In this document: positions 47,271 through 56,939 of the stretch, one piece after another
Numbering within the stretch: the stretch's first letter is position 1
How the letters are laid out: each line of letters opens with the position of its first letter
Assembly (NCBI RefSeq): GCF_900111235.1
Contig: NZ_FOJI01000020.1
Coordinates: 1-64,000 of the forward strand
Origin: [Clostridium] fimetarium
GTDB taxonomy: Bacteria; Bacillota; Clostridia; Lachnospirales; Lachnospiraceae
Reading direction: 5' to 3'
Length of the DNA: 64,000 nt
Notes under the pieces: generated by a model
Told to the model about the DNA's origin: nothing
Database searches by the model: none
The model's input: only the letters and a program-made list of their open reading frames with translations
Translations under genes and position numbers: made by a program

Positions 47271-47284
47271 GTTGCAATTGCAAC
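47271..47284. promoter_or_regulatory. Perfect 14-bp palindrome, candidate operator
   Basis: GTTGCAATTGCAAC lies 87 bp upstream of the C-S lyase start, in its likely promoter. The adjacent Crp/Fnr-type regulator (47382-48065) is a candidate ligand, by position only. Confidence 0.45.
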
Positions 47285-47331
47285 TCTTTTTACTATTAAT
47301 AATTTAACATATATTCTCCTTAATAAGCATA

Positions 47332-47371
47332 AAAAAAAACCATTAATGTCTAGACACAACATATATGGTTC
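47332..47371 (-). terminator. Terminator of the second Crp/Fnr gene
   Basis: Imperfect stem AACCATATATG / CATTAATGGTT followed on the minus strand by nine T, 11 bp past the stop at 47382. Confidence 0.7.
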
Positions 47372-47381
47372 AGTTTTATAT

Positions 47382-48065
47382 TTATATAATAACTTTTAAT
47401 ATTTTAAATGTATTTTTGTTGAATTCTATACAACCTTCTGATTTTATCCGATTCAATTCTCTCGTAAGTGAACTTCTATCTGTACAAAGGTATTCTGCAA
47501 GCTCAACTCTTCCCATTGCCACCGTAAAGTGCTCGCTATTATGATGTTGTGCCTGAATAGATAAATAGGTACTAATCTTTTCACGTATCGTTTTTTTTGT
47601 CGTAATTTCTAGCTTTTCCATCAGCTGTAAATTTTTATTTGCAATTAGCCTAACCATATTTCCAATGAGTATATTGTGATATTCACAGGACATAAAACAT
47701 GTGTGCAATAAGCAAGGGAATTTTAAATACAATATCTTTACGTCTTTCCCAGCTACAAATGCCACCGTTGCTACTGATATATCTCCACAAGCAAATGTTT
47801 CTCCAAATAGCTCTCCCTTTTCCATTACTGCCAATATTGTCTTGTTTCCCCATAAATCTTCTTTAATCATCTTTACAGAGCCTTCAAGAATCACTCCTAT
47901 GCACCTTATCGTTTGGTCTGTCAAAATAATAAATTCACCTTTTTTATAGGTTTTAATATAGCTTCCAAGACACTTCATCATTGAGAGTAAATCCTTATTG
48001 TTAATTCCATAAAAAAGTGGAATATGATCATAATCTTTTAGATAGCTTTCTTCCAATTGCTTCAT
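47382..48065 (-). CDS. Crp/Fnr-family transcriptional regulator
   Basis: 227 residues. cNMP-binding-like domain (YKKGEFIILTDQ, VILEGSVKMI, KGELFGETFACGD) and a C-terminal winged helix (ELAEYLCTDRSSLTRELNRI). It lacks the N-terminal Cys set of the regulator at 41905, so it probably senses a small ligand. It lies upstream of and co-oriented with the C-S lyase and flavin reductase genes, which are its likely targets. Confidence 0.88.
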   Translation of the reverse strand: MKQLEESYLKDYDHIPLFYGINNKDLLSMMKCLGSYIKTYKKGEFIILTDQTIRCIGVILEGSVKMIKEDLWGNKTILAVMEKGELFGETFACGDISVATVAFVAGKDVKILYLKFPCLLHTCFMSCEYHNILIGNMVRLIANKNLQLMEKLEITTKKTIREKISTYLSIQAQHHNSEHFTVAMGRVELAEYLCTDRSSLTRELNRIKSEGCIEFNKNTFKILKVII

Positions 48066-48411
48066 TTTATCTCCGTATTAAAATTATATTTTAATATATT
48101 ATATCAACATAATGATAGCTTTGCAATTAAGCTATTCAGATACCTAATGTTTTTCCACTGTTATTTGCTGTATTGGCTTAATATCCTGTGTTACTTCTAA
48201 CAATCCAAGATATTCACAATTTTTATTTAATAGTATAGAATCCAATCCTACCTACTATAATATTATCTCTTTATTTCCAGTCTAATTAATAAATCTTTCC
48301 CTAGTCCGGATTGCAAATGAAGATTTGTATGTGTTAAAGGTTTAGTAGATAAGCCACAATCTCGGCAAGTAAAGTTGTCTCTTTGTTTATTTTTTCTCTT
48401 AGTGAGGATTT
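48066..48411. other. Intergenic region, nothing recognised
   Basis: Promoter region of the Crp/Fnr gene and spacer up to the DUF1016 relic. No gene or strong structure seen. Confidence 0.4.
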
Positions 48412-48653
48412 GCCTCATAAAACTGAATCATTCTATATAAACCACGTCAATTATATACTTTATCTTCAATGCCCTTCTTTTTCATACCAATTGTAATATT
48501 TTCGATAAAATCAGAACCGAACTTATTTACTAAATTTTTGCGACTTATTTCTCGTCCAACTTTCCAATACTGATAAATCATATTTCCCTGTTTCTTATTT
48601 GAAAATCTAATAATACATTCAATATTTGCAATTACCGTATTCACTGTTCTCAT
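48412..48653 (-). pseudogene. DUF1016_N gene fragment (second copy)
   Basis: The first 68 codons (MRTVNTVIANIE...GIEDKVYN) are near-identical to the gene at 27315-28115. A premature stop replaces the Arg codon after VYN, and homology continues for about 15 more codons before ending. It sits just left of repeat element C, as the full gene does for copy A. Confidence 0.85.
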
Positions 48654-48799
48654 AAAAATGCTACTGATTTTTTATGAATAGTAATACAGAAATTGCAACA
48701 AATAAAAGTCCATTAATTGTGAGTACATCTTCTGTGTCAATTGTGAGTACACTTTTAGATAATTCAAATTATAAACTTTTTATAAAATCTTCACAAAAT

Positions 48800-49765
48800 G
48801 CGGGACACTCCCCCCTGATTTTCGGCTTATAAGTATAGGGGTAAAAATTTAAGAAACTGCAATAAACATAATCACCCCGGTATACTATCCTTCACACAAA
48901 GCGCTCCCCACCCCATCTGCGGATTAGGCCACTCCGTAAACCCAGGCAGTTTCTTAGCCCCATTAATCAAATATGCCTTCACTTTCTCTGCTTGTGTCAA
49001 GGAAAGACTAAAAAAAATTTGTATATTTATTGCGTTTGCGTTATCAACTCACCAGAAAGTGCAGTGTTTCTGCGGTCTCTGGTGAATTGATAAATTTTAA
49101 CTCATCTGGTTGAATTATAAGTCTAATAAAATAAGACATTTCTTTCGTCTAATGAGTTAACGGTAGATCTTTGTTCTAATGCTTCTAATAATATATATGC
49201 AAGTGTGGATGTCCAGTATTACTATGGACTGGCCACACTTTTTTAATTTACTCTACCCCGTGCATCATCTATCACAAATACTTCTGCCATAGACCGGGAA
49301 ACATGTAAGTTAGGATTGATGATTTCCATCACAGCAACACATATCACTCTTACGAATGAACCGCTTGCGGTTCAATGATATGCTATGCTCCGGTGCCACC
49401 CGGCTGCTTGTTTAAGCAGTTGTTTCATTATCCATCAAAGCTTTGCAATGCGTATCAATAACATTACATCCATCTGGTTCGCTCTTTACCTTTTGCTTCT
49501 TCTATTACGATACTTTGCTTGAACTGGTTGACCAGCAGGTACATCACGGCAAATCTACAGATGAATCACGTTTACTCCCAAAGCTAATTCTGCAGCACTG
49601 GTTTCAACTAAGTGTGTTTGATTTTTGTTTCTTACACTCGATATGAAGTTGTCAAGGTTCAGGTGCTAAAACTTAATCACCAGAACCTTGATTCTGATTT
49701 TCGGTTTTCAGCAGGGGAATTTATCCCTATACTTATAAGCCGAAAATCAGGGGGTAGTGTCCCGC
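48800..49765. mobile_element. Repeat element copy C
   Basis: About 966 bp with the same terminal inverted repeats (left GCGGGACACTCCCCCC, right ...GGGTAGTGTCCCGC). Protease tail at 48872-49009, CACCAGA hairpin, terminator-like hairpin near 49203-49250 and palindrome GAACCGCTTGCGGTTC at 49358-49373. It lacks the TTGAACTTTAGTTCAA palindrome. Of the upstream TGTGAGTACA repeats only two remain. Confidence 0.8.
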
Positions 49766-50087
49766 TTTTTATGCAAATATTTCAAAAAAAATAAAGAAGT
49801 AGATTAACTCTTCCTTATTTAATCACATTTTTTTTAATTGAATCCCTTTTTCCTTGCATATACTTTCTATTTCCCTTTTTGTATAAGACAATCCACTCCT
49901 GTATCCGCGAACACATACCAAAGGATAGAATTAAAATAAATCATTAACTTTTATATTACCGAATCATTGAAACCCACTATTCCAATTAGAGAATTCAGGA
50001 ATGTCATATATAACATTTAATGATGGTAAACCGCCTCCACCTGTAATGTAAAAAGGCAATCTTATACTATCCTTACCTTAACTAATA
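49766..50087. other. Intergenic region with a short relic
   Basis: Its first 60 bp resemble the flank after repeat element B (AAATAAAGAAG...AACTCTTCCTTATT). It also holds the coding relic listed next. Otherwise empty. Confidence 0.4.
49815..49913 (-). pseudogene. Short coding relic, family unknown
   Basis: An open piece of 32 codons with protein-like composition (CVRGYRSGLSYTKREIESIC, then KEKGIQLK) but no start, ending at a TAA at 49815. Probably the tail of a lost gene; no family recognised. Confidence 0.3.
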
Positions 50088-50525
50088 TCAGAAATTGTCT
50101 TTTGTAAATTCAATAATATCTGCAATAAAAGCCTTTTTATCAAACAACATCTCAACATAATCACAATATTGTTTCATTATTAATTTTACATTATCTGGTT
50201 GCTTTGCTGCATTGAGTCTGATATCTACTAAATATGATTCTACCTCATTAATGTGTTCCCATTTTTCTAAATGTTTCTGAATCGCTTCCTGATGCTTTAT
50301 TCGTAAATCCTGTAACTTCTTCTGTTCGGCTTCTTCCTCTTCCCTTTGTCGTTGCAGCTCCCACTTCCTATTGCTTTCTTCATATGCTTCATCTTCTAAA
50401 CGTTTTGCTTCTCTATTTTTATTGCTGATTTCAATTAATACGGCCCGCAAGTCAATAAAAATATCTATAATCTGGTCTTTCAATGAGATTGTATCTTCTT
50501 TATAAATTAACTCGTGAAGTTTCAC
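50088..50525 (-). CDS. Coiled-coil protein of unknown function, possibly a C-terminal fragment
   Basis: 145 codons from a GTG at 50525 that directly follows a stop codon; no good ribosome-binding site. Middle part (about 42-95) is a strongly charged coiled coil (RQREEEEAEQKKL). Such charged tails occur in a family of mobile-element-linked proteins with a longer N-terminal domain, so this may be the remaining 3' end of a broken gene. Confidence 0.45.
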   Translation of the reverse strand: MKLHELIYKEDTISLKDQIIDIFIDLRAVLIEISNKNREAKRLEDEAYEESNRKWELQRQREEEEAEQKKLQDLRIKHQEAIQKHLEKWEHINEVESYLVDIRLNAAKQPDNVKLIMKQYCDYVEMLFDKKAFIADIIEFTKDNF

Positions 50526-50584
50526 TTAGGCTTATCCGTTTTTACTTCAATACACGTCAACTTTTAACAATCCCTTCATATATA

Positions 50585-50632
50585 ACGACAGCCCCTAACA
50601 TTTAATTTAAAAATCAACGTTAGGAGCTGTTT
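50585..50632 (-). terminator. Terminator of the subtilase operon
   Basis: ACAGC.CCTAAC pairs with GTTAGG.GCTGT around an AT-rich loop, 36 bp past the stop at 50668. The A-rich and T-rich flanks fit an intrinsic terminator. Confidence 0.6.
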
Positions 50633-50667
50633 ATTTGTTGCCTATCCTTTATAAAAAATATTGCATG

Positions 50668-50904
50668 CTATACTTTCTTATTAACCTTATGTTCCATTAA
50701 TATCAATATTAATACTACAGAACTAATCAATGCTGAGGCTGTTGTCATCAGCATTAAACTAATTGGCAGTATTATACCCATCAAAAATAAGATAATAGCA
50801 ACTGCATCGAGTACATATGTCATTCTACGCATATTATTATGATACATAAAAGAGAATATTGCTATTCCTATTATATAAATACATTCCAAAAAAAATAATA
50901 TCAT
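50668..50904 (-). CDS. Small membrane protein of the subtilase operon
   Basis: 78 residues from ATG at 50904 with GAGGAGG 10 nt upstream. Three hydrophobic segments (about 1-18, 30-50, 52-70) and a basic C-terminus. It starts 27 bp after the subtilase stop, so it is the third gene of that operon. Possible immunity or partner protein; no family recognised. Confidence 0.65.
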   Translation of the reverse strand: MILFFLECIYIIGIAIFSFMYHNNMRRMTYVLDAVAIILFLMGIILPISLMLMTTASALISSVVLILILMEHKVNKKV

Positions 50905-50931
50905 AATATTGTTCCTCCTCAAATAAATTGA

Positions 50932-51891
50932 TTAATTACTTCCGCCAATTTCGGTTAAATCTAATATACCAGAAGCATCTGTTATATGACGCTTCAACGC
51001 TTCAATATCAACATCATAATTCATACTATAATATAGAGCCACCCCACCAGTCACAAAAGCTGTTGCCAATGATGTTCCTTCTGAACTTAAAAAAACATCA
51101 CTAGGTAATAAACACTCTATTTCAGATGCAGGAGCATATATATCAATGTAACTATTTTCGCTTTGATCATCATATATGCTTCCATCTTTGTTAAATCCAC
51201 CAACTGATATTACATTCTCTAAATCAAATGTAGCTGGGTAAATATTTGATTTGGATCCATCAAGATTTGAGTAAGCGCAGATAAAAACCGCATCATCAAA
51301 ATGTGAAATTGTATCATATAACACTTCTGAATATGTAGAAGTGGACCAGCTACAATTAAATATTCGAACACCTAAACTATAACCATATTTAATCGCATCA
51401 GCAACATCATCAACATCTCCACTATTACCTTGGAAACATTTTAGTGGAACAATTGTTACATTAGGCGCTATCCCATATGTGAAGTTATTTATATGATTAC
51501 TAGAAATAATACCTGATATCATAGTCCCATGATAATCAGCTGAATAAGTTTTATATACCTCATTATCTCCATCATAAAAATTCCAACCATTACAGTCATC
51601 TATGTAACCATTATTATCATCATCAATATTATTATTTGGCACTTCACCCTTATTAACGTAAATTGAGTCATCCAAATATTCACTATCTATTTTTATTCCA
51701 CTATCAATAATTCCAATTAGTACTGACTCATCTCCCTCCGTTATCCTCCAAATAGAATCGCTATTAATAGCCGAAATCCACCATTGATCGTTACTAATTT
51801 TTGGTTTTTTGTATATATAAACACCTATAATAATTAAAATTAAAAATGATAGCATTCCTAATGTTAATACTACTTTATTATATTTTTTCAT
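50932..51891 (-). CDS. Membrane-anchored subtilisin-like (S8) serine protease
   Basis: 319 residues. One N-terminal membrane helix (about 8-28) with no cleavable signal, then the catalytic domain. Active-site Asp is in IGIIDSGI (about 63), His in DYHGTMISGII (about 122), oxyanion/strand VRIFNCSWS and Ser in SEGTSLATAF (about 275). There is no propeptide between anchor and catalytic domain, unusual for secreted subtilases. It starts one base after the stop of the secreted-protein gene upstream, implying coupling: that protein may be its substrate, inhibitor or chaperone. Confidence 0.88.
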   Translation of the reverse strand: MKKYNKVVLTLGMLSFLILIIIGVYIYKKPKISNDQWWISAINSDSIWRITEGDESVLIGIIDSGIKIDSEYLDDSIYVNKGEVPNNNIDDDNNGYIDDCNGWNFYDGDNEVYKTYSADYHGTMISGIISSNHINNFTYGIAPNVTIVPLKCFQGNSGDVDDVADAIKYGYSLGVRIFNCSWSTSTYSEVLYDTISHFDDAVFICAYSNLDGSKSNIYPATFDLENVISVGGFNKDGSIYDDQSENSYIDIYAPASEIECLLPSDVFLSSEGTSLATAFVTGGVALYYSMNYDVDIEALKRHITDASGILDLTEIGGSN

Positions 51892-51892
51892 A

Positions 51893-52948
51893 CTATTCTA
51901 TTATTGTAGTTGTTGTATTTGCTAAATCACTCACATTGTATGCTCCCTCAATACCAATTCTAGGTGATGATCCAGGTGATACAGAAACGCTTCCAAATCC
52001 TAAAACCTTATGACAATACTGAGACTGAACAGTCACATAATCACCTGTTCTTGTTGAGTTTTTAATTCTAAATGCAATAGAACCACTTTTAGCTTTTGAA
52101 GTTGATAAGAAAGCTGGCCCTTGAGTTGGAAATGAGAGAACAGCAAAATTTTGCCCTTGAGATGATATATATGGCGTTCCAGTGCTAGTTTGATCCCCCC
52201 ATGAAAACAAACCTATAACTCCATTCATTTTGTTATAATATACATCTTTAAAGAATGACCCAGCGGTGTCTCTTACCAAGGTTCCTCCCCAAGCAATTGC
52301 AATAGCATCAGTAAAATCGTATGGGTAATATGTTTGTGTGAAATCCCATGAAACAATTACAACATACTCTGCAGAAGAGTCATCAGACACATCTGCCAAA
52401 GCTTGAGTAAATGTCAATTGTGAACTAGAAATCACACTATCCAATTGCAATTTATTATCTTGTTCAATGTCTTTAGATTTCTTATAATTATCCTCTCCTG
52501 TAGCTACCTCTTTTAAGATAACTGCTTCGGCCTCTGTGGCACCATATTCTTCAATGATTTCTTCTTCACTCATACTACTAATCGCTTGTATCTGTTCTTT
52601 CATCTCTTTTGCCTTGTTGGGCTCAATAACATACTTTTCAACTAATTCATCTTCTGTAGAATTTGCAATTACTGCTATTCCCTCCAATTCATCAAAAGTT
52701 TCTGTCGTTGATTTAATAGTGACTTTATCCGGGTCATTTATCAAATATGTTGCTAATTCGATCGCATGCTCTTTTGTAAATGTACTGAATACATCCTTTG
52801 TATATCCGTTCTCAAGAAAAATTTTTCCAGCTTCCTCGTAAGTTATTGATGTCGCATCTGGTTCGCTAGCATAAGTGACTAACACACAATTCACTGTAAG
52901 CAGCATCGTAAGTAAAACAATAGATCCCTTTTTTAAAGCTTTTCTCAT
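51893..52948 (-). CDS. Secreted protein coupled to the subtilase, function unknown
   Basis: 351 residues from ATG at 52948 with GAGGGGGA upstream. Signal peptide (about 1-28), an acidic helical region (about 30-170, SMSEEEIIEEYGATEAEAVI) and a beta-rich C-terminal half (about 185-345: YVVIVSWDFTQTYYPYDF, AIAWGGTLV, SVSVSPGSSPRIGIEGAY). The acidic region could be a pro-domain-like inhibitor in trans and the C-terminal half the active product; both are inference. No family recognised. Confidence 0.65.
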   Translation of the reverse strand: MRKALKKGSIVLLTMLLTVNCVLVTYASEPDATSITYEEAGKIFLENGYTKDVFSTFTKEHAIELATYLINDPDKVTIKSTTETFDELEGIAVIANSTEDELVEKYVIEPNKAKEMKEQIQAISSMSEEEIIEEYGATEAEAVILKEVATGEDNYKKSKDIEQDNKLQLDSVISSSQLTFTQALADVSDDSSAEYVVIVSWDFTQTYYPYDFTDAIAIAWGGTLVRDTAGSFFKDVYYNKMNGVIGLFSWGDQTSTGTPYISSQGQNFAVLSFPTQGPAFLSTSKAKSGSIAFRIKNSTRTGDYVTVQSQYCHKVLGFGSVSVSPGSSPRIGIEGAYNVSDLANTTTTIIE

Positions 52949-53143
52949 AACATTATTCCCCCTCAATATTATACCTGAATTATTCATCAGAATTCATTAA
53001 ATGGTGCTTAGCACCACATGGTTACTGTATTTTCATCTTATATTGCAATTCAGTTCTAAGTGAATTAATTATTTCAAAATTGTATAGAAAAAGGCTTCAA
53101 CTTTGTTGAAATTTAAGTACGATTAAAAGCAGGATAAACCTAT
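52949..53143. other. Promoter region of the subtilase operon
   Basis: Short spacer between the secreted-protein gene and the IS1380 relic; small palindromic GCTTAGCAC piece only. Confidence 0.35.
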
Positions 53144-53760
53144 ATGTATAGTTTAGTAGAACAGAACTTTAATTGCAATAAAAAGATTAAACTAAATTTC
53201 AACGGAGGAGAATTATCCTCCGACACAAGATACTTCCCTGTAAAAGAATGCTCCCACAAAACAGGTTTTGAGAAGCTAATCAAACAAAAGTTCAAAACCA
53301 ATATATGGACGAAGATAATATTGCTCAGTTAGAGATTAATAACAAAGCTTTATATCAGAATATTTATTTAATTTGCAATCATGAAATAATGATTTTTGAT
53401 CTCCATTCAACTTTGTTTGTAACTTACGGTAAACAAAGCGTTTAAGGCTTTAACTTTCATTATCCTTCAAATGGCTATCATTCTCTTGTTTGCTATAATG
53501 GACTAAACGGTGTCTTGCTAAAAATCCAGTTAGGAAATGACGCAGCTTATTGTTCAATATGTGTAATTAATTTAATTCAGTCTTTACTAGGTGAATACCA
53601 ATCGTACTATGAAAACGCTAAACTATACCTTCGTTGTAATATTGGATTCTCTGTCCCAGTAGGTTTGTACAATTCGAACACAATAGCTGTTCTTATATAA
53701 TTAGATGAGGCAAATCATATCTTTACAGAGTTATAAAACATATTGATGCCGAATTGAATT
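53144..53760 (+). pseudogene. IS1380-family transposase remnant
   Basis: Starts IKLNFNGGELSSDTRYFPVK, the typical N-terminus of IS1380 transposases, then breaks frame. Further on are IFDLHSTLFVTYGKQSV and FNFHYPSNGYHSLVCYNGLN, NDAAYCS and KLYLRCNIGFSVP, matching the D-S-T, GYHPL and LRxDSGF motifs of the family. Catalytic residues are mutated (GFS for SGF context). At least three frame breaks; inactive. Confidence 0.75.
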
Positions 53761-54609
53761 TAAGCATTTCAAATTCAACTATAAATACACCTATATTTTT
53801 ACAAAACTAACATAATTGGTGGCCACCATTCTAAATTTTATATAATATGTATTTACATCGTATTAATTTAGAACATACTAATTAATATCCACCGATAAAC
53901 TTAGGTTCGCAGATAACTTGCATAAATTATCATTAGCCCCAAATTTTTTTCCATATCTCATACCAATCCACAAATAAAGTAGCCATTTCGTCCCCCTTAC
54001 AAATAAATAATTAGATTAATCTATATCAATATATTAATATTAAAAATAGGATAAGACAAGCAGCAGTTAATGAACGACATATTTTTTGTATAAATTACAT
54101 TATTATATATATTGCTGTTACTGGACAATTTAAAGTTACTGTACTGAACTTAATGAAACAAAATATTACTAACATTGTGATTTTTTTAATCAAACCAAAT
54201 GAAGCCAATTTAAAATGCATCAGCAATACTTTGGTATTTAATATAATTATTTAATGAGCAGTTTTCTTCCATTATATCGGCTCCCAAATGCATCTCTGTT
54301 ATCAAATTTTTACCAGCACCTAGCCTAGTAATTTATTAGTCTTCACAATATATAATTAATTCGCTAAATCACAGGTATTAGAAAATAATATCGAACGTAT
54401 CATTCATATTTATTTTCTGATTAAGATTCAATATATAAATAATGAACATGAAATTGCATTTAAAATATGTAGACCATTCAATAGCTAATACTTTTCCGTT
54501 CCAGAACTATAGTATTAATACATTACTAAATCCTCCTTCAAATAAATCTAAAATTGTGTCAGGTTATATAATGGAATTCATAAAATATATTTATACTATT
54601 AATAAACTT
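53761..54609. other. Long AT-rich region between the IS1380 relic and the AgrC-like kinase
   Basis: Contains the 17-codon peptide ORF (next entry) and a direct repeat GTTACTG at 54117 and 54135 upstream of it. Nothing else recognisable. Confidence 0.4.
53933..53986 (-). CDS. 17-residue candidate peptide (pheromone or toxin-like)
   Basis: ATG at 53986 with AAGGGGG 5 nt upstream encodes MATLFVDWYEIWKKIWG then TAA. Trp- and aromatic-rich amphipathic helix, like short phenol-soluble-modulin or processed-peptide leaders. It lies between an AgrC/AgrA-type two-component system and a protease operon, all on the minus strand. The strong RBS is the main support; a chance ORF cannot be excluded. Confidence 0.4.
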   Translation of the reverse strand: MATLFVDWYEIWKKIWG

Positions 54610-55920
54610 CTATATTAAAACCCCTGTTTTGAAAACATTTTCTTTGCAGCTATATTTTATGCTTCCATTATATTTGTCAACAACACGTCTAACATTATCA
54701 TTACCAAACCCATGATTCTTTTTATCTTCTTTAGTTGTTTTAATTCTATTACCATCATTAATTGCTATCTGTCCAAATAGATTATTTTCAACTTTGAAAT
54801 ATATTTTATTCTGATATACATATGATTCAGCCTTAATCACTTTATCTGAATCATTATCCAGTTTCTCGCTAGCTTCCACAGCATTACGTATAATATTTGA
54901 AATCACCGTGCATAAGTCATATGCTTCTACTCCTATTTCATTAGGAATTTTTCCTCTCCACTCAATGCTAATTTTATCATCTTCAGCTGATTTAATAATT
55001 TCTCCTAAGACTGCATCAATAACTATATTTCCTGTATATTTTTTTATTGAATTCAGTCCCGAATTTTCTTTGATTGCATTTAAATAATTTATCAACCGTT
55101 CATCCTTTATGTCCAAGCAATATTCATTTATAACCGTCAAATGTGCATTTATGTCATGTTTAAAGTTTCTTATCATTTTATCGTTATCAATTATCGCTTT
55201 AATATAATTCTCTTGAAGCCTAATATACTCTTCATAGTGCAGATTTTTATCCTTATAGTTTTCGGCTTTACTTAATGTAACTATTTGCCATATGCTTAAT
55301 ATCATAAAACAACAACTTGCAAATGCTATTGCAATGAACCAAATGTTTTTACCATTTTCAGATATCTCCCCTCCGATCAATATCCATTGTGCTCCCGCTA
55401 GTATCAGCAAACAACCTATAATTCCACATATTATTACAATATATTGCTGAAAAGTCAGTTTCAAAACTTCTCTTCTTTTATTAGTATCCAATTTTTTTAT
55501 AAATATTAGAATTATCAATACTATAAGGCTAAGAGAATTACCAATTAATTTCATTATATTATCTCCTATTGCCTTATCCATCTCACTTCCTACTATTGCT
55601 ATAATACCCGAGAATCCAAGCATATCTACTATTGATACGCCAGGAACGATTATTATATACGCTAATATTTTTTCCCACCAAATACCTTCGATGCATATTA
55701 TGGGAATATACAATCCCATAATTAGTAATAATGTGCTAACCCATGTTGAATCTATCTTATAAACCACTATTACTTGAATAATACATACTACAGAAAGTGG
55801 AATAATAAATAACTTCTTAGTTTTTCTTATTTTAAAATCAAATATTACAGCATATGCAATTAGATATTTTATAAATTCTAAAATAGTTGATATTATTGCA
55901 AATATAATCATATTTTTCAT
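54610..55920 (-). CDS. AgrC-like GHKL histidine kinase
   Basis: 436 residues. Six membrane helices (about 5-210), a short coil and a GHKL kinase core: H-box IRNFKHDINAHL (about 250), N-box NIIRNAVEAS, and GFGNDNVRRVV. Such sensors usually recognise peptides. Its ATG overlaps the stop of the regulator gene (ATGA type), so the pair is one operon. No AgrB protease or AgrD-like thiolactone precursor is in the window. Confidence 0.88.
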   Translation of the reverse strand: MKNMIIFAIISTILEFIKYLIAYAVIFDFKIRKTKKLFIIPLSVVCIIQVIVVYKIDSTWVSTLLLIMGLYIPIICIEGIWWEKILAYIIIVPGVSIVDMLGFSGIIAIVGSEMDKAIGDNIMKLIGNSLSLIVLIILIFIKKLDTNKRREVLKLTFQQYIVIICGIIGCLLILAGAQWILIGGEISENGKNIWFIAIAFASCCFMILSIWQIVTLSKAENYKDKNLHYEEYIRLQENYIKAIIDNDKMIRNFKHDINAHLTVINEYCLDIKDERLINYLNAIKENSGLNSIKKYTGNIVIDAVLGEIIKSAEDDKISIEWRGKIPNEIGVEAYDLCTVISNIIRNAVEASEKLDNDSDKVIKAESYVYQNKIYFKVENNLFGQIAINDGNRIKTTKEDKKNHGFGNDNVRRVVDKYNGSIKYSCKENVFKTGVLI

Positions 55921-56630
55921 AATCGTCCTCTAATTTTCTTCATGATGTAATTATTATATTTTCCCTGCAACTCCTTATTATAACTTCTCCCAATTGGTAA
56001 TTTTATTTGACAATATTTTAAGTAAACTTTTTCTTTAATCTTATCTATAAATTCAAAATTTACTAAGTACGATTTATGAATTCTAACCAAATGATTATTA
56101 GGTAACTTTTCCTGCCAATACTTTAAATTTCTACTTACCAGAAAATCGTCACTTTTTGTATATACTCTTACATAATTCCCATCTGCTTTTAAATATATTA
56201 TATTACTTATTGGTAGGCAAGTTTCACTATTTTCTCTAGCAAATTTTATTATTATATCTTCATCAAGTTCACATAATGCAACGTTTATCCATCTCTTGAT
56301 AAGTTCATAACTAACTGGCTTTTTCCCAAAATCCAAAGTCCTTAATCCAAAAGTAGACCAAACTTCTTCTGTATGGCTTGAAACGAATACTATTTTCCAT
56401 ACCATATTTGTTTTTTCAATTGATTTCATCACCTGTATTCCATCTAAATCATTCATCTCAATATCCAATAATAAAAGTGTTATTATTTCCCCACAATAAT
56501 CAATAACTTCCTGCCCAGACATAAATTCCACTATTTCAATATCTATATCATTTTCCTGACTACATCTTTTACACATTTCAATAAGATTTTTTCTTTGTTC
56601 TGCCTCATCGTCACATATCCCAACTTTCAT
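55917..56630 (-). CDS. LytTR-family response regulator (AgrA/ComE type)
   Basis: 237 residues. Receiver with DDE pocket (ICDDEAEQ), phospho-Asp in LLLDIEMND and KKPVSYE lysine. LytTR DNA-binding domain (about 130-230: IIYLKADGNYVRVYT, LVRIHKSYLVN, KLPIGRSYNKEL). It would bind spaced direct repeats; targets may include the peptide ORF at 53933 or the protease operon. ATG at 56630 with GGGGA upstream. Confidence 0.9.
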   Translation of the reverse strand: MKVGICDDEAEQRKNLIEMCKRCSQENDIDIEIVEFMSGQEVIDYCGEIITLLLLDIEMNDLDGIQVMKSIEKTNMVWKIVFVSSHTEEVWSTFGLRTLDFGKKPVSYELIKRWINVALCELDEDIIIKFARENSETCLPISNIIYLKADGNYVRVYTKSDDFLVSRNLKYWQEKLPNNHLVRIHKSYLVNFEFIDKIKEKVYLKYCQIKLPIGRSYNKELQGKYNNYIMKKIRGRL

Positions 56631-56939
56631 ATTCCCCTCCTTAAATTCACCCTTTTAATATAAAAAAAGCCCCAGAAAATATTTTACTATTTTTTGCAGG
56701 CTGACTATCTTAAGGTTAATCACTCATATATTATTGTATTATCTTTTCCCCTGCTCGCATTTTTCCCTTATTTTCCATTTGTACCCTCACATTTCTGTGA
56801 ATTTGCTCTTTGATTTATTATATTCCCTAAAAATAATATAACGTAATTTATTGTAAATATCAAGGATTTAATCACTTAATAAAGTGGTTTTATTTTAATT
56901 CGACATAATTCTACAAAATGGTGAAATATTTCCACGTCT
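56631..56939. other. Promoter region of the AgrC/A-like operon
   Basis: AT-rich spacer; no gene seen. Confidence 0.4.

Noticed and set aside
53933-53986. AgrD thiolactone peptide precursor
   Set aside because: No Cys or Ser thiolactone residue in a suitable place and no AgrB gene.
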